Shown here: piece by piece, positions 31,096 to 39,147 of the stretch | Layout: each line of letters opens with the position of its first letter | How positions within the stretch are numbered: position 1 is the stretch's first letter | NCBI RefSeq assembly: GCF_000455485.1 | Contig: NZ_CBQR020000120.1 | Location: 1 to 44,130 of the forward strand | Source of the DNA: Gorillibacterium massiliense | GTDB lineage: Bacteria > Bacillota > Bacilli > Paenibacillales > NBRC-103111 | Direction: 5' to 3' | DNA: 44,130 nucleotides | Notes under the pieces: generated by a model | What the model was told of the DNA's origin: nothing | Seen by the model: the letters and a program-made list of their open reading frames with translations, nothing else | The model's database searches: none | Program-made: the position numbers and the translations under genes

Positions 31096-33777
31096 TTAAA
31101 CCGAGCCGACCGGCCATGCCGCATGCACATGGGTTTCATGGTTGGTGTCGCCGGGGCCGAGCACCTCCGTGGCGCCAAGATCGCGGCAAGCTTGCATAAA
31201 CGCACGGAATGTCGGATGAGTCGCACCAATATGCCTGCCGTTAAGCTCGTTGATATCAAAGGCGACGCCTTGGTAATGGCGTGAAGCGGTCGAGTGGGAG
31301 CCGCCTGCGATCTCGACGACGCTGTAGCTGTTCGTCTGCGCCAGCACACTCATGCCGACAAGCAGATGCGTCGCAAGCGAAACTGTACCACCAGGCGCAT
31401 TGCCGTATTGGCTGAGCGAAGCGGGCAGCCCTTGGGCGGTATCCGCTATGTTTTGAACGGCAAAGGCGTTATCGACGATGCCGGAATCATGCCTTGTCGC
31501 CAAAGTAACCGACGCATTAGCCCCAAGCCGAGTGGCCAGAATAACCGGCGTGACGGCTTCAAGGGTTACCGCGGTTGCCCCGTACGTTTCGATGAGCGTA
31601 TGATCCGTCTGAAAATAAGGCCGGTTCACTTTGCGAAAGCGGCCTTGGACGGAGCCAAACTGCAGCACCGGGAAAGTATCGCCGTCTTCGGGAGAATATC
31701 CGTCACCCAATGGAAGCGACATCCCCCCGCGCAATGTCGCTTTTCCCGTGACATTCAGAATGGAGTAGCCCGCCTCCGCAAGGATACCGGAAATGGAAAA
31801 GAAGAGCTCGCAGGCATCCGCCAATTGATTATAGTTCCCGGTAATCCGAATCAGGCCGCCGTAGATGTCGTAGCCCGGGCTGATGGAGCCGCCCGCATGC
31901 TGAAGGGTGCCATCGACGGTACCGCTGCCGCATATAACCCCATTATTCAAGAATAATAGCGGACCGGTTCCCACGGAGGCAAGTGTACCGTCGATCAATC
32001 GGACCGTCCCATCCTGCTGTTGGAACGTGCCGGAGCCCTGAAACTTCAGCTGCCCCGGACCGATATTGATCGAACCGTAATTCGACAGCGTCATGCTGTC
32101 CATCAGCATCATCCCGCCTGTAACTTCGATGGAGCCTCGGTTTTCAAAAACGGGTGTGCTACCATAGCTCCAGTACATACGCACATTTTCTTCAGAGGTT
32201 AATCTCCCCTTGAGCGTATTCGTGAACTTCCCACCACCACCTAAGGCTAAAGTGCCAGTCCCCTGCCAAGTAACCAACCCGCTATTAACGATCACGCCTT
32301 CATACAGATATTTGTCCTTGTCCCCGGATATCCTGCAAGTACTGGCCTCATTCAATGTCAGCTGGCTTTTCAATGTCCCGCCAGACCAAAGAAACTGGCC
32401 ACTAACGATCATCTGCTTCTTCGGTACGGTTGTCGTTGACGTAAGATTCAGCATCCCTTTATTCGTCAATTCAAACGTCGTTTCCGCACTGACGGTAGCA
32501 TCGCCTTCCAGAGACAGCGTGCCTCCAGCCAATACAACCTTCCCTTGGCCCGTAAAGCTTGCTCCTTGCTTGAGCGTATAGGCGCCGATCTCGAAGCGCA
32601 GTTGGCCAGCCTCCAGATTTACGGCGCTGCTCGATTGAAAGCCGACGTCGGAAAACGAGACCCGTGGAAATTCCTGCGAGGAGGCATTCATCGCGAGCAG
32701 CTTCATCGTACCTTGATTATCGATGGAGCCGCCCTTCCCGTATCCAAATTTCAGATTGGCGTTGTGATGAAACTGCAGCAGAGAATGATTGACGATCTTT
32801 CCGCCGCCTCCGAACTGCATGTTGGTTTCATCCGTAAAATCGATGGTGCCGTAATTATCGATGATGTTGTCGTACATGAATTTGATCGGCACCCCTACTG
32901 TCTTCAAGCGGCCGGTCTGCTCCAGCTTCACGTCTACTGACAGCGTTCCTCCCGACCAAAGCAGCGTGCCATTACAGTCCAATAACGGCAAAGGGCTGCC
33001 TGCCGGCACCGCGATGTCAGAAAGTGATCCGTTTTCGCCAATTTCGAACACGCCTATGGCATCGACCATGACGACGCCTTCCACGACGGCTACCCCACCA
33101 TCGGAAACCCGGACCCGTGCATCTCCGCCTCCGCAGGTAATGCTGGAACCATGAAGAAGACGGTGCTTCCCTCCGGGTCCATCCAATTGCAGGATACCGG
33201 AATCGACGCTAATGCGGCCTTTGTTGATCAGTCCGACTCCGTTCATCGTCATCGTCGTATCGGAAAAAACGGGAACCAGCCCATTTCTGACCGACAAGAT
33301 ACCGTTATTCTCGAAGGTAACCGGCACCCCGGCTAACCAGAACAATTCCGTCGAAGAGGTGCACTCCACTCGGTTAAGATTGCGGATCACTGCCCCTTCC
33401 GACATGAGGATCTTGCCGCCCTCCATGGAAATGGTGCCATTATTCGTGATCGTAATAGCCCTGACGTTTTTGTTTGTGCTGCCGGAACAAGACAATTTTC
33501 CGCCTGATTCGATCTCGACGTTGGTGTTCAGTGTTCCGCTCTCAAATGTAAAAGTCTCCGCTACGGACAGCTTTGACCCCGACAAGTAGCAATCGCCGCT
33601 CAGAGTCAGATTACGGACTCGCATTTCCTTTGGAACGACCGGCCCTTGATTTTTCGCGGTAGGCCTACCCGGAATAATAATGTCATCCATATCCTGCGGA
33701 ACTTGCTGCGGATCCCAATTCTTTTGATTGTCCCAATTGTCGGTTAATGCTTGCCCTGTCCATGTACAGCTGCCCAT
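31096..33777 (-). CDS. Beta-helix repeat protein with C-terminal M15-like peptidase domain
   Basis: An 893-aa protein. It begins CTWTGQALTDNWDNQKNW, a motif seen at the start of autotransporter-style beta-helix regions, followed by some 600 residues of parallel beta-helix repeats (N-x-G-x-I/L, SGGTL and similar). The last 130 residues carry GGSHSTASRHYQGVAFDI and THVHAAWP, which give the His, Asp and His zinc ligands of an M15/VanY-like peptidoglycan peptidase. No signal peptide or lipobox, so export, if any, is non-classical, or it is phage- or device-related. AGGAGGG lies 7 nt before ATG 33777; the frame extends to 33849 without support. Ends 24 bp before the riboswitch promoter. Confidence 0.8.
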   Translation of the reverse strand: MGSCTWTGQALTDNWDNQKNWDPQQVPQDMDDIIIPGRPTAKNQGPVVPKEMRVRNLTLSGDCYLSGSKLSVAETFTFESGTLNTNVEIESGGKLSCSGSTNKNVRAITITNNGTISMEGGKILMSEGAVIRNLNRVECTSSTELFWLAGVPVTFENNGILSVRNGLVPVFSDTTMTMNGVGLINKGRISVDSGILQLDGPGGKHRLLHGSSITCGGGDARVRVSDGGVAVVEGVVMVDAIGVFEIGENGSLSDIAVPAGSPLPLLDCNGTLLWSGGTLSVDVKLEQTGRLKTVGVPIKFMYDNIIDNYGTIDFTDETNMQFGGGGKIVNHSLLQFHHNANLKFGYGKGGSIDNQGTMKLLAMNASSQEFPRVSFSDVGFQSSSAVNLEAGQLRFEIGAYTLKQGASFTGQGKVVLAGGTLSLEGDATVSAETTFELTNKGMLNLTSTTTVPKKQMIVSGQFLWSGGTLKSQLTLNEASTCRISGDKDKYLYEGVIVNSGLVTWQGTGTLALGGGGKFTNTLKGRLTSEENVRMYWSYGSTPVFENRGSIEVTGGMMLMDSMTLSNYGSINIGPGQLKFQGSGTFQQQDGTVRLIDGTLASVGTGPLLFLNNGVICGSGTVDGTLQHAGGSISPGYDIYGGLIRITGNYNQLADACELFFSISGILAEAGYSILNVTGKATLRGGMSLPLGDGYSPEDGDTFPVLQFGSVQGRFRKVNRPYFQTDHTLIETYGATAVTLEAVTPVILATRLGANASVTLATRHDSGIVDNAFAVQNIADTAQGLPASLSQYGNAPGGTVSLATHLLVGMSVLAQTNSYSVVEIAGGSHSTASRHYQGVAFDINELNGRHIGATHPTFRAFMQACRDLGATEVLGPGDTNHETHVHAAWPVGSV

Positions 33778-33909
33778 AAAATAACCCTCCTCATTGGTAT
33801 GCGATCCTTTCCGGATCTTCTGCCGGAAGATTTCCCCGGCTGTGAGCATTCCTTTAAGCGGTTGCTCATAGCTTCATGCTACCAGCCGTGTTCCGATATG
33901 CAGTCTGCC

Positions 33910-33938
33910 AAAAGATATATGAGGGGGGTATATCTTTT
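33910..33938. promoter_or_regulatory. Perfect 10-bp inverted repeat upstream of the beta-helix gene
   Basis: AAAAGATATA (33910-33919) and TATATCTTTT (33929-33938) are perfectly complementary around TGAGGGGGG. Located 133 bp upstream of the beta-helix start and 60 bp past the decayed regulator. An operator or a weak terminator. Confidence 0.45.
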
Positions 33939-33997
33939 ATGGGGAACGGGCAGCCAAAAGAAGAATCCGCTCACCTGGCGGTTTGCGAATTCATCGC

Positions 33998-34341
33998 TCA
34001 AGGGATCAGCTTCAGTTGTTTTGCCGCGCGAATCGCCTGCACCCGCCCTCCGCCTACAATGTCAAGATTTCTAATTCTCTTGGGGTAAGAGCATTCACAT
34101 ATAGAAGCTGCTCGGCTTCGAGGGCTGTATGACGAACGGCGCGGGCTCCAGTATATACCAGTATACCTTGCAGATAATCGCGGGATATACCGTTATACAG
34201 CTCTGGCATATATCCTTTGGCTATCCTCTCCGCAAATTCTCTCAGCAAAACGCAGCTATCCTCTATTTCTGCAAACAGCGTTTGATACCCCTCTCGTTCG
34301 CCGAGCTGAAGCGCTTCTTGCAGTTGTTCCTTTATCGACAT
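33998..34341 (-). pseudogene. Decayed LuxR/MalT-type regulator
   Basis: The minus strand encodes the end of a MalT-like linker region (LGEREGYQTLFAEIEDSCVLLREF) and the opening of the LuxR DNA-binding domain (LTPRELEILTL), then stops at 34054. Immediately after, in another frame, GGRVQAIRAAKQLKLIP ends at 33998; this is the known C-terminus of such domains (NRVQAVARARELGLL). The recognition helices between are missing, so about 100 bp have been deleted, and the N-terminal ATPase and sensor domains are gone as well (a TAG lies just before the first ATG). Nonfunctional. Confidence 0.75.
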
Positions 34342-34425
34342 TCGGTCTTTCTACCCTTTTCGTTGATGAGAATCGCAATTCTTCCATTTTGTAAATAGTA
34401 GAAAATCCTTGAATGGCAGCATAAT

Positions 34426-34458
34426 AAAAAAAACCACCGCCTTGGAATCAGGCAGTGG
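34426..34458 (-). terminator. Terminator of the serine hydrolase gene
   Basis: CCACTGCC and GGCGGTGG pair on the minus strand (one wobble) around a 9-nt loop and are followed by T8; 50 bp after the stop codon. Confidence 0.85.
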
Positions 34459-34508
34459 GGATTGAAAAATATACCGTTCGTAGGTTATCGATATCTTACG
34501 AACCAATC

Positions 34509-35684
34509 TTATAGATTGCTAAATACGATATTCCGCAGCTTGCGAGTGATCGGCAGCGTTCCCGCATCTCTCTTTTGCGTCATGAACAGGATGGTCAAGC
34601 CGTCGCTGGGGCAATTGCAGAAATAAGCTCCCAGCCAGCCGTCCCAGCCATATTCGCCAAGGCTGCCGAGAATCCCGGACCGGCTTGTGTCGGTCATGAC
34701 GCGCATCAGGTTGCCGTAGCTGTGCCCACTTAACGAGTTCCAAGCTTCAAAAGCCTGCTGCTGCGAAGCGGACAAAGTGGAAGAGGTCAAATAGCGGACG
34801 GTTCTTGGCTTCAAAATTTGCGCGCCATCTAACGTGCCGCCGTTCATGAGCATCGTGGTAAAACGGGCTGCATCGTCGATGGTCGACACCAGGCCGGCAC
34901 CGCCGGACTCAAAAGCAGGTTCGCGGTCCATCTTTTGCAGAATCCCCAAATTGTTGCCCGTATAAGGCTGCATTCCGCCGTCCGGGGTGTTTTCATAGGT
35001 CTTCGTAAGTCTCGACCGTTTGGCGTCCGGCACCCAAAAACCCGTATCGGTCATGCCGAGAGGAGAGAACATTTCTTTTTGCAGAAAATCCCCGAATCCC
35101 ATGCCGCTTGCGACTTCGACAACCGCGCCCAGCACATCGGCTGAGGAACCATATTGCCAAGAGGCACCCGGCTGGAAGAAAAGCGGGAAGGTTCCTAAAC
35201 GATTCATGGCATCCAAGGTGTTAATCGGGGCATCGCTGTACAAGCCACGTTCGATCTCCTGAAACAACTCGCCCGTTGCTTTTCCTGCCAGATCTTCACC
35301 GCCATATACCAACCCGGAGGTCATGCTGAGCAAATCGTGAATCGTAACCTCGCGAACCGCAGGAACCAGTTCACCGTTTTGTGCAACCTTCTGGTTTTTA
35401 AAGCCTGGCAAAAAGCGGCTAACAGGATCGTAAATGTCGATAACCCCCCGCTCCACCAGAATCATGACGGATGCAGCGGTAATCGGCTTGGAAAACGAAT
35501 AAAGCCGGAAGATAGAATCCCGCGAAATGGGAGTCCACGCTTCCCGGTCAGCCAATCCATCTTCATGATAAAACACTTCCTGGCCGTCTTTGATGATCAT
35601 CATATTCGCGCCGGAGATTTCATTATTGTCGATACTCTCCCGCAGCGTTTGTTTCATTCGAGAAACGGTGATTTGATCCAGCAT
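34509..35684 (-). CDS. Beta-lactamase-family serine hydrolase
   Basis: A 391-aa class C beta-lactamase/DD-peptidase-fold enzyme without a signal peptide. The SxxK nucleophile is in YSFSKPITAAS (residues about 63-73); the second element is QYGSSADVLG (YxS/N); HDLLSMTSGLVYGG is the family's conserved HLLxHTSG-like motif. Many such proteins are esterases or D-aminopeptidases rather than lactamases, and the cytosolic location argues against antibiotic degradation. AAGGAG lies 11 nt before the ATG. Transcribed alone, with a terminator downstream, divergent from rex. Confidence 0.87.
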   Translation of the reverse strand: MLDQITVSRMKQTLRESIDNNEISGANMMIIKDGQEVFYHEDGLADREAWTPISRDSIFRLYSFSKPITAASVMILVERGVIDIYDPVSRFLPGFKNQKVAQNGELVPAVREVTIHDLLSMTSGLVYGGEDLAGKATGELFQEIERGLYSDAPINTLDAMNRLGTFPLFFQPGASWQYGSSADVLGAVVEVASGMGFGDFLQKEMFSPLGMTDTGFWVPDAKRSRLTKTYENTPDGGMQPYTGNNLGILQKMDREPAFESGGAGLVSTIDDAARFTTMLMNGGTLDGAQILKPRTVRYLTSSTLSASQQQAFEAWNSLSGHSYGNLMRVMTDTSRSGILGSLGEYGWDGWLGAYFCNCPSDGLTILFMTQKRDAGTLPITRKLRNIVFSNL

Positions 35685-35840
35685 GAGGTTTTAGACTCCT
35701 TATCACATATTCAAAATGGACGACGAGACGGATGTCCCGCCTGATTCCATCCCATTTTACCACTTCGCTATCATGATTCAACCCCTGGAATTAGAGTGAT
35801 TCTCCTCATTGCCGCGCTTCTTCTTTTGCCTTACTCTCAG

Positions 35841-35874
35841 AAAATATATCAGTGTTTTTATATCGATATATTTT
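35841..35874 (+). promoter_or_regulatory. Inverted repeat and probable promoter region of rex
   Basis: AAAATATATC (35841-35850) and GATATATTTT (35865-35874) are perfect 10-bp arms around 14 bp; TATCGATA lies at the right arm. It ends 23 bp before the rex start. It is not the canonical Rex box (TTGTGAA...TTCACAA), so a different factor or a divergent autoregulatory site is possible. Confidence 0.45.
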
Positions 35875-35897
35875 GATCGAACCTTCGGAGGCATGAG

Positions 35898-36539
35898 ATG
35901 AGCATAACGGTATCCAAATCCGCGTTCAGGCGGCTACCCGGCTATTTGAATTATTTGTACCACAAAAAAAGCCAAGGCTTTTCCACGATCTCCGCGACGG
36001 TCATGGCCGAAGAGATGAATATCAATTCAGTTCTGGTGCGAAAGGATCTGGCAAGCACCGGCACGGTAGGTAGGCCGAAAAGCGGGTTCAAGGTAGACGA
36101 GCTAATCCGGAACATCATCGAAATGTTGGGCTACAACAACAGCAGCGAAGCCGTTTTGGTCGGAGCGGGGCAGTTGGGTAGAGCGCTTCTGTCTTACGGG
36201 GAATTCGAGAGCCATGGGGTCAAAATCATCGCGGCGTTCGATACGGATCAAGAGGTTTGCCATACCGAGATCAACGAAAAAAAGGTGTTTCCTTTGGAGC
36301 AGCTTCCCCGCTTGGTCAGCCGGTTGAGGGTACCCATTGGCGTAATAGCCGTTCCTGCTGGCGTTGCCCAGGACATTTGCGACAAGCTCGTAGATGCCGG
36401 GATTCAAGCCATTTGGAATTTTGCTCCTGTTCATTTGCAGGTTCCGGAAACGATTCTCGTCCAAAACGAGAACATGGCAGCTTCTCTTGCTGCATTATCT
36501 CAACACTTAAAAAGAAACCAGATGGGATGGAGAGCTTGA
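35898..36539 (+). CDS. rex: Redox-sensing transcriptional repressor Rex
   Basis: A 213-aa Rex: an N-terminal winged helix (RRLPGYLNYLYHKK ... VLVRKDLASTG) and a C-terminal Rossmann domain with AVLVGAGQLGRALL (GxGxxG) binding NAD(H), then IGVIAVPAGVAQDICDKLV and IWNFAPVHLQVPE. Rex leaves DNA when NADH rises and usually controls fermentation genes such as adhE, ldh and hydrogenases. This fits the hydrogenase-adhE cluster that runs convergent to it. GGAGG lies 6 nt before the ATG. The stop is one base from the GTG start of the LysR gene, so the two are coupled. Confidence 0.92.
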   Translation: MSITVSKSAFRRLPGYLNYLYHKKSQGFSTISATVMAEEMNINSVLVRKDLASTGTVGRPKSGFKVDELIRNIIEMLGYNNSSEAVLVGAGQLGRALLSYGEFESHGVKIIAAFDTDQEVCHTEINEKKVFPLEQLPRLVSRLRVPIGVIAVPAGVAQDICDKLVDAGIQAIWNFAPVHLQVPETILVQNENMAASLAALSQHLKRNQMGWRA

Positions 36540-36540
36540 C

Positions 36541-37470
36541 GTGAACACCATGCACCTACAATATATCGTGGAAATCGCCAAAGCGGGTTCCATATCCCTC
36601 GCGGCCGAACGTCTGTATATGAATCAGCCGAATTTAAGCAAAGCCGTAAAAGAGCTGGAGTCATCCGTCGGGATCACGATTTTCAAGCGGACTTCCCGGG
36701 GAATGGTGCCGACGCCGAAAGGCGAAGAATTCATCGGTTATGCGAAAAGCATTTTAGCCCAGATCGATAAAATGGAGTCCATCTATAAGACGGAGAAAGC
36801 CAACAAAATCGCGTTCAGCCTGTCCGCCCCGCGGGCCAGCTACATCTCCCACGCCTTCACTCTATTCGTGAGCAAGTTAGACGCGGATAAGGATTTGGAA
36901 ATCAACTTCAAAGAAACCAATTCCATGAAGACGATCAAAAACGTGACGGAAGAAGAATACAACCTGGGCATCATCCGATACCAGAAAAACCATGAAAGTT
37001 ACTTTCTGAACTTCATCAAAGACAAGCTGGAGTTCGAAACGATATGGGAGTTTGAACCCTGCCTTCTCATGTCCAAAAACAACCACTTAGCTTTAGCGGA
37101 TACCATTACCCCTGCCGATCTTCATGACGGCGTCGAAATCGTACACGGAGATTTAGCCGTTCCTTATCTTTCTACTACAGAAGCGGCAATGAACCAGAAC
37201 AAAAGAGGCCAAAGAAGGCAAATTTCCATTTATGAGCGCGGCAGCCAATTCGATTTGCTAAATCAAAACCATAAAAGCTATATATGGGTATCTCCCCTGC
37301 CACAGGAGCAGTTGGACCGGTATGGGGTAGTGCAACGGAAATGCTCCACCCCGTCACCGGTGTATAAAGATCTCCTTGTTTATCGAAAAGGATACGCGCG
37401 CACAGACGTGGACGAGCGGTTTCTTGCCGAATTATCCGGAATACGGGACGACCTCGGCTTACTGCCGTGA
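36541..37470 (+). CDS. LysR-family transcriptional regulator
   Basis: A 309-aa LysR-type regulator starting at GTG with GGAGAG 6 nt upstream (ATG 36550 is an alternative). The N-terminal HTH reads MHLQYIVEIAKAGSISLAAE ... NQPNLSKAVKELESSVGITIF, then TPKGEEF. The remainder should be the ligand-binding domain, but it is divergent. Coupled to rex and convergent to the hydrogenase gene, ending 30 bp from its stop, so it may regulate that cluster; effector unknown. Confidence 0.88.
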   Translation: MNTMHLQYIVEIAKAGSISLAAERLYMNQPNLSKAVKELESSVGITIFKRTSRGMVPTPKGEEFIGYAKSILAQIDKMESIYKTEKANKIAFSLSAPRASYISHAFTLFVSKLDADKDLEINFKETNSMKTIKNVTEEEYNLGIIRYQKNHESYFLNFIKDKLEFETIWEFEPCLLMSKNNHLALADTITPADLHDGVEIVHGDLAVPYLSTTEAAMNQNKRGQRRQISIYERGSQFDLLNQNHKSYIWVSPLPQEQLDRYGVVQRKCSTPSPVYKDLLVYRKGYARTDVDERFLAELSGIRDDLGLLP

Positions 37471-37499
37471 TCGTCTTTCCGGTTCCTTAAGCACTTGAA

Positions 37500-38927
37500 T
37501 CAAATTTTCAGCAGGCTGACGGCATCACCGATTCGTTTCTCGTAAGCCTCCATGCCGTACTTATCCACTTCACTCTTGTCCTTCATGCCATGGGTCAGAC
37601 AGCCGGCGCCGCCGATACATCCGCCGGTGCAGGCCATGCCTTCGATGAAGTTGGCGTCGAGACTACCTCTCACCGCTTTTTGCAGTGCGGCTTTGCTGGC
37701 TTCGATGCCGTCGCAGGCAATGGGCTGATAAGGAAAATCGGACAGGCCATGCTCCTGAAGCGCCTGCCGGACGGCATCGGCAAGCCCGCCGCTGCGGGCG
37801 AAGATCCGCCCGTAATAGGAGGCGTTGTCCAGGACATCCTCCTCCAGACGGGTAATGTCGATATCGCAACTGTCGAACAAAGCTTGCAGTTCCTCAAAGG
37901 TGATCACGCTGTCCACATAGGGACGGACGTCCTCCTTCTGAAACTCCATCTTCTTGGCCGTACATGGGCCGATAAACACCACTTTGGCGCCGGGAGTCGT
38001 CTCTTTGATAAACTTAGCAATCATCGCCATTGGGGAGAGGTTGTGGGAAACGTGTTGGACCAACGTCGGAAATTGCTTCTCTACGTAACTCACGAAGGCG
38101 GGACAGCAGGAACTCGTCAAGAACCCCTTCTCCACAAGCTCCTTCGATTCTTCAAAAGCCACCATGTCGGCTCCCAACGCAGCTTCCACCACGTGATAAA
38201 AGCCCAGCTTCTTGATGCCGCTGATCACCTGCCCAAGTTTTGCATACGTAAACTGGCTGGAGATGGAGGGAGCTACAACGGCATAAAGTTTGTATTTCTC
38301 ATTGTTATCGCTTTTCTTGATCAGGTCGACCACATTCAGAAGAAATGACTTATCCATGATGGCGCCAAAAGGACACTGGTGGACACAAGCGCCACAGGAA
38401 ATGCAGGTATCGTTATCGATTTGCGCCGCTTTCGTTTCGCTCATCCGGATTGCCTTGACTTTGCATGCATTCTCGCATGGGCGCTTGTTGTTGACGATGG
38501 CGCTGTAAGGGCAAACCTTCGCACACTGCCCGCATTCCACGCATTTGGATTTGTCGATATGCGCTTTCTGATGCTGGTCGAAGGTGATGGCTCCCCGCCT
38601 ACAGCTCCCTTCGCAGCGGTGGGCAATGCAGCCCCGGCAAGCGTCCGTTACTTCATAGCCGCCAACCGGGCATTCGTCGCAAGCAAGCTCGATCACTTCG
38701 ATGATGTTGGGATTGCCTTTGTCGCCGCCAACCGCTAACTTGACCCGTTCCGCCAAAATCGCCCGCTCCTTGTATACGCAGCAGCGGGTTTTCGCCTCGG
38801 GTCCAGGCGCGATGATTTTAGGAATGTCCAAGAGGGTTTCCAGCAGTTTGTCGGCAAAGGCTTGATGCGCTACCTCCCGAAGCACCTGATACTTCAGTTC
38901 TTGCACCTGCGTGTCGAATCTTCTCAT
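37500..38927 (-). CDS. [FeFe]-hydrogenase catalytic subunit-like, ferredoxin type
   Basis: A 475-aa protein. The N-terminal 220 residues hold several 4Fe-4S-type cysteine clusters (CVECGQCAKVCP, CISCGACVHQCP and earlier CRGCIAHRC). The C-terminal H-cluster domain has L1 TSSCCPAF, L2 GPCTAKK and L3 GMACTGGCIGGAGC, so all cysteine ligands and the proton-transfer cysteine are kept; the usual Met of L2 (MPC) is Gly. This places it outside the classical group A type and closer to group B (from memory). It would reduce protons or oxidise H2 with ferredoxin. Start ATG 38927 with AAGGAT upstream, not 38945. Maturation genes hydEFG are not in the window. Confidence 0.85.
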   Translation of the reverse strand: MRRFDTQVQELKYQVLREVAHQAFADKLLETLLDIPKIIAPGPEAKTRCCVYKERAILAERVKLAVGGDKGNPNIIEVIELACDECPVGGYEVTDACRGCIAHRCEGSCRRGAITFDQHQKAHIDKSKCVECGQCAKVCPYSAIVNNKRPCENACKVKAIRMSETKAAQIDNDTCISCGACVHQCPFGAIMDKSFLLNVVDLIKKSDNNEKYKLYAVVAPSISSQFTYAKLGQVISGIKKLGFYHVVEAALGADMVAFEESKELVEKGFLTSSCCPAFVSYVEKQFPTLVQHVSHNLSPMAMIAKFIKETTPGAKVVFIGPCTAKKMEFQKEDVRPYVDSVITFEELQALFDSCDIDITRLEEDVLDNASYYGRIFARSGGLADAVRQALQEHGLSDFPYQPIACDGIEASKAALQKAVRGSLDANFIEGMACTGGCIGGAGCLTHGMKDKSEVDKYGMEAYEKRIGDAVSLLKI

Positions 38928-38945
38928 AGAGATCCTTCTTTCCAT

Positions 38946-39147
38946 CTATATAAGTTGAACGAACGATAGTAAGGATTCCGTCTCTGCAAAACCTGATTAT
39001 TCTGGAGAGTCGCTGTTGCGCTCAGATTCCATGATTAGATAATCTCATATAAGGAAGGAATCTGATCGCAAAGGCGACCGCTGACGCTTTTCCAGAACAA
39101 TCGGTTTCTCCGCTCCTTCATCCTTTTCTTTCGTTCAACTTATCTAT
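38946..39147. mobile_element. MITE-like palindromic element
   Basis: About 194 bp between perfect 14-bp terminal inverted repeats, ATAAGTTGAACGAA (38950-38963) and TTCGTTCAACTTAT (39130-39143), flanked by CTAT on both sides, a possible 4-bp target duplication. The interior is also a long imperfect palindrome (TTCTGGA/TCCAGAA; CAGATTCC/GGAATCTG). No gene inside. It fills the whole gap between the phosphatase stop and the hydrogenase ribosome site. Confidence 0.6.
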
